Positions 35,892 through 45,296 of a stretch of 64,000 nucleotides of DNA are shown here, one piece after another. The translations under genes were made by a program, and so were the position numbers. Below the pieces are notes generated by a model. The model saw nothing but the letters and a program-made list of their open reading frames with translations, made no database searches and was not told the origin of the DNA. The DNA is from DATAOG01 sp963782885 (lineage in GTDB: Bacteria; Pseudomonadota; Alphaproteobacteria; Geminicoccales; Geminicoccaceae), in NCBI GenBank assembly GCA_963782885.1, contig CAWALL010000014.1:186001-250000 (forward strand), read 5' to 3'. How positions within the stretch are numbered: position 1 is the stretch's first letter; each line of letters opens with the position of its first letter.

Positions 35892-36104
35892 CGGGCGCCT
35901 CCTGGCCGCCGGCCGTACAGCCGATTGGCCTCGCTGATCAGCGCCTGCCGAGCCCAGTCGTCGCGCACGTCCTCGGGCCGGAGCACGACCACGCCCTGGG
36001 TACGCCACGCCACCCGGCGCATGGCGAGCAGGTCCTCGTCGGTGGGCGCGGTGCGCGCCTGCGCGCGCACCAGGCACGAGCCGTAGCCCGCGGGCCCCAT
36101 CATC
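35888..36104 (-). CDS. Small phage-type protein, unknown function
   Basis: A 71-residue frame (MMGPAGYGSCLVRAQARTAP, TDEDLLAMRRVAWRTQGVVV, then RPEDVRDDWARQALISEANR). It overlaps the following gene by ATGA and the preceding one likewise, so the three were translated as a coupled unit. No family recognised; the compact layout is typical of prophage early or regulatory operons. Confidence 0.6.
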
Positions 36105-36420
36105 GGCTGACCTCCCGCAGGACCGCAGCGTAGCTGGCGACGTCGACCTGGCTGTCGAGGTGCTTTGGGATCGCGGGCGAGGCGGGCGAGCTTAAGGTCG
36201 ATCAGGCGCAGCACCACCTGCGCCGGGCTGACCCTGGTGCCGAGTGTCAGCGACCACCGCGCGGCGACCTGCTCGAACAGATCGACCGGTTCGCTGTAGC
36301 CGACGGCGCTGTCCAGGACCCTGACGCCAAAATCGGCCAGGTGATCGCGGTTGCGACCAAGTCTGTGAAGTAGGACGGCTATTCGTTTCGAGGCTGAATC
36401 TCGGCAACCAAGAGGAATTG
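36101..36420 (-). pseudogene. DUF6378-like phage protein, frameshifted
   Basis: GYSEPVDLFEQVAARWSLTL, then VSPAQVVLRLIDLKLARLAR and, after a one-base shift near 36170, KHLDSQVDVASYAAVLREVS with TGA at 36101-36103. Pattern and end fit DUF6378 proteins of phages. The 5' start is not defined. Sequence from 36421 to 36672 holds no recognisable gene. Confidence 0.55.
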
Positions 36421-36672
36421 CGAACTTGGCGATTGTCGGAGATAGCCTAAGCGCCTGAATTACTGTACGAAATCGCACGGAGAAAGCCACGCGTTAGAGA
36501 GGCGTTTCCGCACCACGCTGACCAGACGAGGGTCAACAACTACCGGCTGAGAATGGCGCAATTCCTCGGCTTTTGAGGCTCGATCGTCTGGCAGAGAGAG
36601 TGTCGCGCTACGGTGTCTTGGCGGAGCGAGCTTGCTGGCCACTAACTAACAGATGCCGACCGGTGCCTCGGG

Positions 36673-38032
36673 GGTCGTGTCGCGAAGTTGGTGGAAATTG
36701 GGCGGCGCAGGCTCCGACGTTGCATGGTGGGGTGGGTCAGGCGGCGAGGTCAAGGTCGGTGGGCGAGCGCTCCAGCGTCTGCCAGCCATCGACCCGCCGC
36801 AGGGTGATCTGACCGGACGCCAAGAGGGCCCAGAAGAGCATGGCAGCGGTCTCGGCGCAGGGCAGCAGGCACTGGGTCTTGATCCGGCGCTTGAACTCCT
36901 CGTGCAATCGCTCGATGGCGTTCGTCGTCCTGACCGAGCGCCACTGCTCGGCCGGGTAGCGCAGGAACGTGAACAGGCGCTCACCAGCCTCCTCCAGGCT
37001 GTCGGCGACGGCGCGACAGCGCAGCTTCCACTTGCCCAGGAAGACCTTGCGTTTGGCGACGACCTCCGCGGCGCTCCCGGCATGCACCATGTCGTTGAAG
37101 TCGGCCTTGATCTCGTCGTGCAGGTGCTGCGGCGCATGGGCCAGAAGATTGCGCTCTTTGTGAACCGTGCAGCGCTGGACCGGCACGTCGTCCCACAGGC
37201 TGGCGAGCGCCGCTTCCAGGCCTTTGCCACCGTCGACGATCACCAAGTCGGGTCGGCCGAGCCCACGGCTGCTCAGGTCGTCCAGCATGGCCCGCCACGC
37301 GGCCTCGCTCTCGCCACCCATGTTCTTGATGGCGAGCACCACCTTCTGGCCGTCGCGGCGGACACCGAGGGCAATCAGCAGCGAGATGGCCGTGGCCTTG
37401 CGATCGAGCCGGACCTTGACCACGGTGCCGTCGAGGATCAGGCGGACGATGTCGTCGCCGGCGAGATCACGCTCCTGCCAGGCCTGCCAAGCCGAGCGGG
37501 TCCTCTGCCAGGCCCGGCTTACCACGTCCTTGCCAACATGGCCCTCGAACAACCTGGCCAACGCTCGCCGCGCCCGGCGGGTGTTCATGCCGGCGAGGTA
37601 GACCTCGGCGATCAAGGCCTCGGCACGATGGGAGAGCCGCTTGTAGGCGGGCAGCAAGTCGCTCTTCCATTCCTGCTCGCCATCCTCGTCGCGCAGACGA
37701 GCGCGCGGCACCGAGAGCGTCAGCGGGCCGAAGGTGGTGACCAGCTGGCGCGGCCGGTGCCCATGGCGCCGACCGTTGCAGACCGCACCTCGCTCGTAAC
37801 GCTCACGGCCGAGCGCGGCTTCCAGCTCCTCCTCCAGCAGCTCCTCGATGAACGAGCGGACCTGGCCGCGGACCGCCTCCTCCAACGGATCGAACCAGTC
37901 GCTGCCGGCGAACGGCGATGGCGCTGCCGGCACGGTTGTCGTAGCTTCCTTCATGGCGTGGGTTCCTTCCCGATCTTACCGATCGGAACCTACGCCGCCT
38001 CATCCAATTTCCACCAACCTCGCGACACGACC
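36673..38032 (-). mobile_element. IS256-family element, copy 2
   Basis: A 1360-bp element, same length and ends as copy 1 (17979-19338) but inverted. Flanked by 8-bp direct repeats GCCTCGGG at 36665-36672 and 38033-38040. It is inserted in a helicase pseudogene. Confidence 0.93.
36737..37954 (-). CDS. IS256-family transposase (copy 2)
   Basis: The 405-residue product is identical to that of the 18057-19274 gene, with the same catalytic motifs (LILDGTVVKV, VIVDGGKGLEA, NAIERLHEEFKRR). Identity of the two copies suggests recent duplication by transposition. Confidence 0.93.
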   Translation of the reverse strand: MKEATTTVPAAPSPFAGSDWFDPLEEAVRGQVRSFIEELLEEELEAALGRERYERGAVCNGRRHGHRPRQLVTTFGPLTLSVPRARLRDEDGEQEWKSDLLPAYKRLSHRAEALIAEVYLAGMNTRRARRALARLFEGHVGKDVVSRAWQRTRSAWQAWQERDLAGDDIVRLILDGTVVKVRLDRKATAISLLIALGVRRDGQKVVLAIKNMGGESEAAWRAMLDDLSSRGLGRPDLVIVDGGKGLEAALASLWDDVPVQRCTVHKERNLLAHAPQHLHDEIKADFNDMVHAGSAAEVVAKRKVFLGKWKLRCRAVADSLEEAGERLFTFLRYPAEQWRSVRTTNAIERLHEEFKRRIKTQCLLPCAETAAMLFWALLASGQITLRRVDGWQTLERSPTDLDLAA

Positions 38033-39330
38033 GCCTCGGGGAACGCCTGCGCAAGGTGCCCGGCCAGCCAGAGAACCGTGTCACGGTACTGACTAAACAG
38101 GATGCACCCGCGACCCGCCCAGCCCTCATGTCGGAGGTACCTGAGCACGACGCGAAACTTTGGGTCGTCGTCGCTCGCGGCCTCCATCTTGGCGATCGCG
38201 CTCTCGAGCTTTGCCAGCGCCTCGCCGCCCGCATCGGCAACGCCCCCTCGGCCAAGACCCTCGTCCTCCTCGCCGACCAGCGCCGCTTCCTCGCCGTCAC
38301 GCAGCTTACGCGCGGTAAGCAGCCCGACGCGCAGCGAGCTGCCGATGCGCCGGAGCAGCAAGGTCCTCAAGATACCGGCGCCCGGGCGGACCTTGGCGAT
38401 CAGCTGACAATAGGCTCGGGCCTCCTCATAGGCTGCCGCCATCTTGTCCGACATCACCAGCGCTTCGTCGTCTCCCTCGCCGCAACAGGGACCTCACGAA
38501 AGACGGGTGTGCCGTCCGGATTTTTGAGGTCGCGACGCCGCCGTTTGATGACGTGGCGGACGAAGGGGTTGTGGTGGCGGACGAGGTCGCCGCCCAACGC
38601 CTCGAGGCGCCGCTGAAGCGTCGCGCCGAGGCGGTCAAGCGCATCGACAGGGACGGCGGTCTGATTGTCGGGCACGCCCAGCCGTGCGCGAACCTGGGTG
38701 GCCGGCGGGTGCTCGCCCTTCGGGATCAACGGATCACGCAGCCAGGCCCAGAGCTGGGCGATGCTCGTCGGCGGCTCGCTCCGACCAGCGACCAAATCCA
38801 TCGCCTCGCGCGCGTCGTGCCGCCAGTTGCTGCCAAGGCCGCCCTGGACCCGCTCGCAGCCGCGATGGAGTATGTGCATCGGGTCATAAAGCTCCACCCG
38901 GTCGATTTGGATCGGGGTCGCGGTGCCCAGCAGGACGCTCTCGGCGCGGCTGGCGATGTCGAGCATGAAGCGGAGCAGGTTGTTCGGATCTCCCTCCTGA
39001 CCGCGCGAGCGCGAGCGACGGGCCCGATGGGCTTCGTCCAAGACGACGCAAGCATAGCGCCGATTCAGGAGGGCCTGCGCGGCCTCGCTTTCGGTCGTCA
39101 CGGGGCTGGTGGGAAATAAGCCGATCCGGCGCGGACACGCTGTCGGCGGCGACGGCCAGACGACGCCGTCCTCCGTCACCCAGCGGTTGTCCACCCAGCG
39201 CGCCGACTGGACCGCGAGCATCCGCAGCAGCTCCTCCTGCCACTGCAGCAGAAGGTTCTTGGGCGCAAGCACGAGGACCGGCTCATGGCGCGTAAGTGCT
39301 ATGAGCTCAGCGGCCAAAAGCTAGCAAAGT
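38033..39330 (-). pseudogene. SNF2/DEAD-type helicase, disrupted
   Basis: The visible part starts inside the first helicase domain (LIALTRHEPVLVLAPKNLLL, QWQEEL) and has CVVLDEAHRARRSRSRG (DEAH box) and VLLGTATPIQIDRVELYD (motif III). A frameshift near 38458-38480 leads to VMSDKMAAAYEEARAYCQLI and CILFSQYRDTVLWLAGHLAQ, the start of the second helicase domain, which ends at the IS256. The Walker A region is missing at the 5' end. Beyond the IS256 only a few codons (PVGIC) fit. Probably a phage-defence or repair helicase once, but that is not shown. Confidence 0.75.
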
Positions 39331-40869
39331 CGGGTCGCCAACAGCACACCTCGAAAGCTCGGACCCGTCATGGGGTCTCCCGTCGCATAGCGGATCGCCG
39401 GCCGGGTGCAATCAACCCGCATTTCCCGGGTGAGTCGCCATTTTGGTGACGGTGTCGTCCAATTTTGCTATGGGAATCGAAGCGTTGTCGGCGAGGAATG
39501 GGTGGGGTCTTGAGGTACGCGACGGATGAAGCCAAGGAGCCGCCTCTGAGGCCCACCTTCGACCGACGGATCAAGCTCTAATTTCACGGCGCCAGGATCA
39601 CATCCGACGGCGGCCTGCTCCCCTACCGCGAGCTGGATGACGCGCTCGGGCTCACCGACATGGCGATCACGAAGCTCCTCGACGGCCGCCGCGGCAAGAA
39701 CACGCGCCACGCGCTGGAAGGACTGTTTCGGCAATCGGTGTTCGGCCGGCTCGCGGGCTACGAGGATGTCAATGACGCCGAGCGGCTCGCCCGTGATCCT
39801 GCGATGCGGGCGATCGTCGGCCAGGGGCTGGATCGCTTCGCCGCTTCCAGCAGCCAGATGGGTCGGTTCGAGACCGAGTGGCTGACTACCGATGTCAACC
39901 TCGATGCCCTCGCGGATCTGTCCGGCGCCTGGATCGACCGGGCGCACGAGCAGCGGCCGCCCGACGGCATCATCCTCGACATGGACAGCTCCGAGAGCCC
40001 GACCCATGGCGATCAGGAAGGCTCGGCCTTCAATGGCCACTTCGGAAGCACCTGCTACCATCCGCTGTTCGTGTTCAACCAGTTCGGCGACCTGGAGCGC
40101 TGCCGGCTTCGACCGGGCATGTGCACAGTGCCGAGGACTGGCGCTTGGTCCTGGAGCCGGTGATCGCCCGCTACCGCGAGCGCGGCGTCGATCTCTCGTT
40201 CCGTGCCGATGCGGCCTTTGCCAAGCCGGAGGTCTACGAGCTGCTGGAGGCCGAAGGCATCCGCTTCGCCATCCGGCTGCCGACCAATCAGGTCCTGCAA
40301 GAGCGGATCGGCTACCTCCTCAAGCGGCCGGTCGGCCGACCACCCAAGAAGCCGATCGTGTCCTACGCCAGCTTCCGTTACCAGGCCAAAGGCTGGACCA
40401 AGGCGCGCCGGGTGGTGGCCAAGGTTGAATAGCACCAGGGTGAGCTATACCCGCGCGTCGGCTTCATCGTCACCGACCTGGCGCGCCCCGCCAAGCGGGT
40501 GGTCAAGTTCTACAACGGCCGCGGCAGGGCCGAGCAGCACATCAAGGAAGGCAAAAACGCGATCCGCTGGACGCGGCTGTCCTGCCACGCCTTCCGCCAC
40601 AACGCGGTACGGCTTCAGCTTCACGCCCTCGCCTACAATCTGGCCAATTTCCTGCGTACGCCGGCCCTGCCGGCGGACGTCGAGCACTGGTCGCTGACCA
40701 CGCTGCGCGAGAAGCTTGTCAAGACCGGCGCCAGGATCGTGCGCCATGGGCGCTACGTCGTCTTCCAGTTGGCCGAGGTGGCGGTTCCCCGGTAAGCGCT
40801 GTGGCAGCGACACCTGCCCAAAGGTGATCTGATCGGCGAGAGTGATGATCCTCGGCGGGGGATCGTTGG

Positions 40870-41286
40870 ATGGCAGCGTTTGACCGTACGGTTGACCCGG
40901 AGGTTCGTGAGGTCCGGCGGCTCGAGGTGATCAATGGCGCGCTCGGGCGACGGCGCTGGAGCGCCGAGGCGAAGGCGCGGATCGTGGCCGAGAGCCTGGC
41001 GCCGGGGGTGGTGATCTCGGAGGTGGCGCGGCGGCACGATCTGCGGCCGCAGCAGCTGTTTGCCTGGCGCCACCAGGCCCGGCAGGGGCGCCTGGTGCTG
41101 CCGGCCGATGCGCTGTCGTTCGTGCCGGTGGTCGCGGCCGCCGCCGATGCGCCGCCGGTCGCGAGCCCGGCCGCGCCCGCCGGGCTCATCGAGGTCGTGC
41201 TCGGTGATGCGGTCGTGCGGGTGCCGCCTGACGCCGATGGCAAGCTGCTGGCCAAGGTGCTGCGCGTCGTGCAGGCGCTGGCGTGA
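40870..41286 (+). CDS. tnpA: IS66 TnpA accessory protein
   Basis: Predicted 138 residues with a helix-turn-helix (RRWSAEAKARIVAESLAPGV, VARRHDLRPQQLFAWRHQAR) and a C-terminal IEVVLGDAVVRVPPDADGKL motif. The stop overlaps the GTG of tnpB by four bases (GTGA), coupling their translation. Required with TnpB for IS66 transposition in studied elements. Confidence 0.88.
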   Translation: MAAFDRTVDPEVREVRRLEVINGALGRRRWSAEAKARIVAESLAPGVVISEVARRHDLRPQQLFAWRHQARQGRLVLPADALSFVPVVAAAADAPPVASPAAPAGLIEVVLGDAVVRVPPDADGKLLAKVLRVVQALA

Positions 41287-41636
41287 TCCTGTCGGGCGGA
41301 CGGTTCGCCGTGTTCGTCGCGACCAGGCCGGTCGACTTCAGGAAGGGCATGGATGGTCTGGCCGCCGTGGTGCAGCAACAACTGCGGCTCGACCCGTTCT
41401 GCGGTGCGGTGTTCGTGTTCCGCGCCAAGCGCGCCGATCGCGTGAAGCTTTTGGTCTGGGATGGCAGCGGGCTGACCCTGATCTATAAGCGGCTCGACCA
41501 GGCCAGGTTCGTCTGGCCGCGGATCGAGGACGGGGTGATGCGGCTGTCGCCGGGCCAGCTCGGGGCGCTGTTCGAGGGCCTCGACTGGAAGCGGGTGCAC
41601 AGCCGGCGGGTGACCCGGCCGCAGCTCGCGCAATGA
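41283..41636 (+). CDS. tnpB: IS66 TnpB (Orf2) accessory protein
   Basis: Predicted 117-residue protein of the IS66 Orf2 family: ATRPVDFRKGMDGLAAVVQQ, VFVFRAKRADRVKLLVWDGS, GLTLIYKRLDQARFVWPRIE. GTG start overlaps tnpA. Its end is followed by a 71-nt gap before tnpC. Intact, unlike the copy at 24065. Confidence 0.9.
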   Translation: MILSGGRFAVFVATRPVDFRKGMDGLAAVVQQQLRLDPFCGAVFVFRAKRADRVKLLVWDGSGLTLIYKRLDQARFVWPRIEDGVMRLSPGQLGALFEGLDWKRVHSRRVTRPQLAQ

Positions 41637-41707
41637 CCCTGCGACAGAGTAAATCACCAGTCTTGTCAGTGGATTACAAGACGCTCGCGGTGTGATCCAC
41701 TCGGCCT

Positions 41708-43282
41708 ATGAGCCCTTCGCCGGAGGCCGCCGCAGCCGCCCCGTTGCCCGCCGACGTGGCGACGCTCCAAGCGCTGCTGCTGGCTGAACGGGCGACGGCG
41801 GCCAAGCTCGCCGGGCACAACGAGCAGCTGCGCGCGATCATCAAGGAGCTGCAGCGGGCTCTGTTCGGGCGGCGCTCCGAGAAGACGGCCGATCCCGATC
41901 AGCTGCAGCTGGCGCTCGAGGACATCGAGCAGGCGCTCGCCGAAGCCGAGGTGCAAGAAGAGAAGACCGACGCGACGCTGCAAGCGTCGCGCTCGCGGCA
42001 ACGGCGTGTCAATCGCGGCGCCCTACCCCGGCATCTGCCGCGCGAAGAGATCGTCATCGAGCCCGACCACCAAACCTGTCCCTGCTGTGGCGGTGCCCTG
42101 CACCGGATCGGCGAGGACGTCGCCGAGCGGCTCGACGTCATCCCGGCCCAGTTCAAGGTGATCGTCACCCGTCGACCCAAATATGGCTGCCGCGCTTGTG
42201 AAAGCGCCGTGGTCCAGGCGCCAGCACCCGCGCGGCTGATCGAGGGCGGGCTGCCTACAGAGGCCCTGGTGGCCCATGTCTTGGTCGGCAAATACGCTGA
42301 CCACCTGCCGCTCTACCGCCAGAGCCAGATCTACGCCCGGCAAGGCATCGAGCTCGATCGCTCGACCTTGGCGGATTGGGTCGGGCGGGCTGCCGCCGAG
42401 CTCCGCCCTCTGCATGAGCGGCTATTCGAGCACCTCAAGCGCTCGCCCAAGCTGTTCATGGACGAGACCCGGGCGCCGGTGCTCGACCCGGGGCGTCGAC
42501 GAACCAAGACCGGCTACCTCTGGGCGATCGCCCGCGACGACCGACCCTGGGGCGGCACCGACCCGCCGGCGGTCGCCTATCTCTATGCGCCCGGTCGCGG
42601 CGCCGAGCATGCCATCCGGCCGCTCGCGGGGTTCAAGGGCGTTCTCCAGGTGGATGCCTACGCGGCCTATAACGCCCTGGCCGATCCCGCTCGCGACGGC
42701 GGTCCGGTGACGCTCGCCTACTGCTGGAGCCACGTCCGGCGCCGGTTCTACGAGATCGCCCAGGGCGGCAACGCCCCGATCGCGCAGGAGGCTCTCCAGC
42801 GCATCGCCGCGCTCTTTGGCATCGAGCGTACGATCCGCGGCGCTCCGCCCGAGCAGCGCCGCAGCGTGCGCTTGGACCAGACCAGGCCGCTGGTCGATGA
42901 TCTGCGCGCGTGGCTCGAGGCGAAGCTCGCCAAGGTCTCGGGCGGCTCCCGCATTGCCCAGGCGATCCGCTACGCGCTCAAGCACTGGGCCGGACTCACC
43001 GTCTTTCTCGACGATGGCCGGGTCGAAATCGAGTCCAATGTGGTCGAGCGCACGATCCGCCCGATCGCCCTCAACCGCAAGAACGCGCTGTTCGCCGGCT
43101 CCGACCAGGGCGGCGTCCACTGGGGCGTGATCGCTTCGCTGATCGAAACCTGTAAGCTCAACGCCGTCGATCCCCAGGCCTATCTCGCCGACGTCCTGAC
43201 CCGTCTCGTCAACCGCCACCCCGCCAGCCAGATCGACCACCTCATGCCCTGGGCCTACGCCCCGACCAACCAGGTGGCCTGA
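41708..43282 (+). CDS. tnpC: IS66 TnpC transposase
   Basis: Predicted 524-residue DDE transposase. An N-terminal leucine-rich region (LQALLLAERATAAKLAGHNE) is followed by a zinc-finger (CPCCGGALHRIGEDVAERLD), then RSTLADWVGRAAAELRPLHE, LFMDETRAPVLDPGRRRTKT (first Asp), VLQVDAYAAYNALADPARDG (second Asp) and ESNVVERTIRPIALNRKNAL (Glu). Complete, so this element may be mobile. Confidence 0.93.
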   Translation: MSPSPEAAAAAPLPADVATLQALLLAERATAAKLAGHNEQLRAIIKELQRALFGRRSEKTADPDQLQLALEDIEQALAEAEVQEEKTDATLQASRSRQRRVNRGALPRHLPREEIVIEPDHQTCPCCGGALHRIGEDVAERLDVIPAQFKVIVTRRPKYGCRACESAVVQAPAPARLIEGGLPTEALVAHVLVGKYADHLPLYRQSQIYARQGIELDRSTLADWVGRAAAELRPLHERLFEHLKRSPKLFMDETRAPVLDPGRRRTKTGYLWAIARDDRPWGGTDPPAVAYLYAPGRGAEHAIRPLAGFKGVLQVDAYAAYNALADPARDGGPVTLAYCWSHVRRRFYEIAQGGNAPIAQEALQRIAALFGIERTIRGAPPEQRRSVRLDQTRPLVDDLRAWLEAKLAKVSGGSRIAQAIRYALKHWAGLTVFLDDGRVEIESNVVERTIRPIALNRKNALFAGSDQGGVHWGVIASLIETCKLNAVDPQAYLADVLTRLVNRHPASQIDHLMPWAYAPTNQVA

Positions 43283-43790
43283 CAACAGCGCTTACGTTCC
43301 CCGAGCCCCTGTTCGCCGCGATCATGCGTCGGATTGATCGGCTCCGACCCGAACCGCTCCCGGGCATGAGCATCGAGAGCAAGGAGCGCAACGGCAACGC
43401 GACGGGCGAGGTGCGTCCACGATCGACCGAGGCCCCCTCGAAGGTGACCCGAACTCCGCTCACGAGGCCGGAAATGGGTTCTGTCGACGGTGCGCGCCCC
43501 GTTCGATGCCAACTCCGGATGCCGAGAGCCTTGCTTTCTCGGTCGGAGAGTCCGGAGCTCGGCCTTCAGAGACCGGCATATGGGGAATATCGGGTTAGAT
43601 GATCTTGCCGTCCGTGGACGGGCCTATTCCCATCTTCAACCTCGCTGTCATGCGCATGGCCAGCCATGCTGGTAGTCCGAAATGTGTGACTTTGCATCCG
43701 TATGGTGCGGGAACCGGCTTGGAAGCCCGCGATCGCGCGACGATTTCGTTGGCAAACCGAAACCCGAGCCAACACGAACAGGAGACCGAA

Positions 43791-44192
43791 ATGTCCGAGT
43801 CCTATGCACTCCCCACTGAACCCGAAGGCGTTGTCGCGTCGCTGATTGAGCGATTTAACTCCGGCAAGATCAGCGCGATGAAGGCCTTGTACGAGGGGGC
43901 CGTGCTCATCGCGGACGACGGGCGAACCGTCACTGATCCCGCTGAGGTTGCTGCCGAACTCGAGCGCGATATCAGTCTCGGCCTGCCGCTGAAGGCCACG
44001 GCGCGCCATCTGTTCGTTGCCGGCGATATCGCCCAGATCGTGGTGGACTGGTCAATCGATGGCACAGGTCCCGACGGGAAGCACGTGCACGTCGAAGGCA
44101 CGGCAAGCGATGTCGTGCGCCGCGGCGCGGATGGACTCTGGCGGTACCTGATCGACAATCGTCTTGGGACGGCGGTGCGACAGCCCGTCTGA
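43791..44192 (+). CDS. SnoaL/NTF2-like (DUF4440-type) protein
   Basis: Predicted 133-residue single-domain protein of the nuclear transport factor 2 superfamily: EGVVASLIERFNSGKISAMK, LYEGAVLIADDGRTVTDPAE, then GDIAQIVVDWSIDGTGPDGK and a C-terminal GLWRYLIDNRLGTA. No signal peptide. CAGGAGACCGAA precedes the ATG. It leads a co-oriented group (CMD-family, cupin, GST, SDR, cupin) that looks like a stress or detoxification set. Enzymatic role unknown. Confidence 0.8.
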   Translation: MSESYALPTEPEGVVASLIERFNSGKISAMKALYEGAVLIADDGRTVTDPAEVAAELERDISLGLPLKATARHLFVAGDIAQIVVDWSIDGTGPDGKHVHVEGTASDVVRRGADGLWRYLIDNRLGTAVRQPV

Positions 44193-44270
44193 CACGTGTG
44201 CGCCACGGCAGCTCTCGGCGATGGAAACTGCCGCAGAAGCCCGCGCCGTCCGGTGGCCGATGTGCTGAAA

Positions 44271-44313
44271 TTCGTATAGTTATTAGTAAAACCAGTAACT
44301 TACGGAGACTACG
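44271..44313 (+). promoter_or_regulatory. AT-rich promoter-like leader
   Basis: A short AT-rich island (TTCGTATAGTTATTAGTAAA) in GC-rich surroundings holds TATAGT (44276-44281), close to the -10 consensus, about 38 nt before the ATG of the CMD-family gene. No clear -35 box. ACGGAG before the ATG is the ribosome binding site. Confidence 0.35.
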
Positions 44314-44859
44314 ATGCCAAGAACTGCAGCTCTAAAGCCGGAACAGGTGCCGGCCAATTCGAAACCGACTCTCGATACGTTCACCAAGAACATCGGGTTC
44401 ACCCCAAATATGATGGCGACCTTCGCGCAGAGCCCGATCGCGTTCAACTCATGGGCCGCCCTGCTCGGCTCCTTGAGCAAGGCGCTCGACGTGAAGACGC
44501 GTGATAGCATCGGCCTCGCTGTCTCAGAAGTAAATGGCTGCAACTACTGCCTGACGGTTCACAGCTTTACGGCCGAGCATATGGCCAAGCTGCCGGCCGA
44601 TGAAATCATTCTCGCTCGGAAGGGCCATGCCAGCGACCCGAAGCGGGACGCCGCCGTCCAGTTTGCGCGCAAAGTCATCGAGACCCGCGGCAAGGTCAGT
44701 GACGCCGATCTGAAAGCCGTCCGCGATGCCGGCTACACGGATGCGAACGTCATGGAGATCGTCGCGCTGGTGGCCCAGTACTCCCTGACGAACTTTTTCA
44801 ATAACGTGTTCGACCCCGAGAAGGACTTTCCCGCCGTTGCGCCGGCTGGCTCGATCTGA
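44314..44859 (+). CDS. Carboxymuconolactone decarboxylase/AhpD-like protein
   Basis: Predicted 181-residue helical protein of the AhpD-like (CMD) superfamily. It carries the redox-type motif in NGCNYCLTVHSF (Cys-x-x-Cys-x-x-x-His), usual for peroxidase-related members that reduce alkyl hydroperoxides or recycle peroxiredoxin. IGFTPNMMATFAQSP and EIVALVAQYSLTNFFNN are family-typical. Cytosolic. Its own promoter-like leader suggests it can be transcribed separately from the gene before it. Confidence 0.87.
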   Translation: MPRTAALKPEQVPANSKPTLDTFTKNIGFTPNMMATFAQSPIAFNSWAALLGSLSKALDVKTRDSIGLAVSEVNGCNYCLTVHSFTAEHMAKLPADEIILARKGHASDPKRDAAVQFARKVIETRGKVSDADLKAVRDAGYTDANVMEIVALVAQYSLTNFFNNVFDPEKDFPAVAPAGSI

Positions 44860-44927
44860 ACTCTATCCGGTCGCATCGACCATCTCCGAGGAACGAAGAC
44901 CGACCCATAGGCAGAAGGAGAAAGCCC

Positions 44928-45296
44928 ATGAAGATCCGAACCATCATCACCGCTACCTGCGCCGCCCTCGCTTTCTCGATGGCCGGCCCTGTTTCTGCGC
45001 AGGATGGCAAAGCGGAAGCCGTCACGAAGGACTTCGAGGCGGCCATTCCCAATATCCGTGGCAAGTCGCTGCTCGCCGTGGAGGTCGATTACGCGCCGGG
45101 CGCGGCCTCTCCGTCCCACACTCACGCAAAGACAGCTTTCATCTACGCCTATGTGATCTCGGGCGCGATCGAGTCGGAGGGAGAAAGTGACACTCGACCA
45201 TCCAATTTTCACGCGCTGGCCGGCGCAGTACCCCGATCGGCTGCAACTCTTTTCCGCCCCTACGCCCAATGGGGTGAAGGTCGGCATCATGCTTGA
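44928..45296 (+). pseudogene. Exported cupin, C-terminally truncated
   Basis: A signal peptide (IITATCAALAFSMAGPVSAQ) and the first half of a cupin barrel (SLLAVEVDYAPGAASPSHTH, AKTAFIYAYVISGAIESE) match the complete cupin at 46775. The second half is replaced by sequence that is the start of the GST gene in another frame; metal ligands in HTH remain but the second cupin motif is lost. The frame runs to 45296 as an overlap with GST. Confidence 0.7.

Larger units (their letters stand above)
40792..43295 (+). mobile_element. IS66-family element, complete
   Basis: A 2504-bp element with inverted ends (GTAAGCGCTGTGG at left; GTAAGCGCTGTTG inward at right) and 8-bp duplications GTTCCCCG at 40784-40791 and 43296-43303. 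It holds the three-gene tnpA-tnpB-tnpC set. Confidence 0.93.
39510..43330 (+). pseudogene. IS1380-family transposase (copy 2), multiply disrupted
   Basis: Likely TTG start at 39510 (LRYATDEAKEPPLRPTFDRR). Motifs: ARITSDGGLLPYRELDDALG, DGIILDMDSSESPTHGDQEG (first Asp), VDLSFRADAAFAKPEVYELL (second Asp), FYNGRGRAEQHIKEGKNAIR (Glu) and VRHGRYVVFQLAEVAVP. Lesions: TAA at 39580-39582 replacing Glu, a frameshift near 40120, TAG at 40429-40431, and the IS66 after 40791. It was dead before IS66 arrived or has decayed since. Confidence 0.85.
39414..43597 (+). mobile_element. IS1380-family element, copy 2, interrupted by IS66
   Basis: Left end AACCCGCATTTCCC (39414 on) and right end, read inward, AACCCGATATTCCCC (ending about 43597) are imperfect inverted repeats. 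The left 130 bases and right 290 bases match copy 1 (13888-20140). An IS66 at 40792-43295 splits it near the 3' end of the transposase gene. Confidence 0.8.

Noticed and set aside
36653..38092. Long open frame (479 codons) on the + strand across IS256 copy 2, and its equivalent in copy 1
   Set aside because: It is antisense to the conserved IS256 transposase, has no family motifs, and arises from the high GC content.
38033..39330. SNF2-like helicase as part of a phage-defence island
   Set aside because: The gene is broken in three ways and no partner defence gene is adjacent; only insertion sequences and phage debris surround it.
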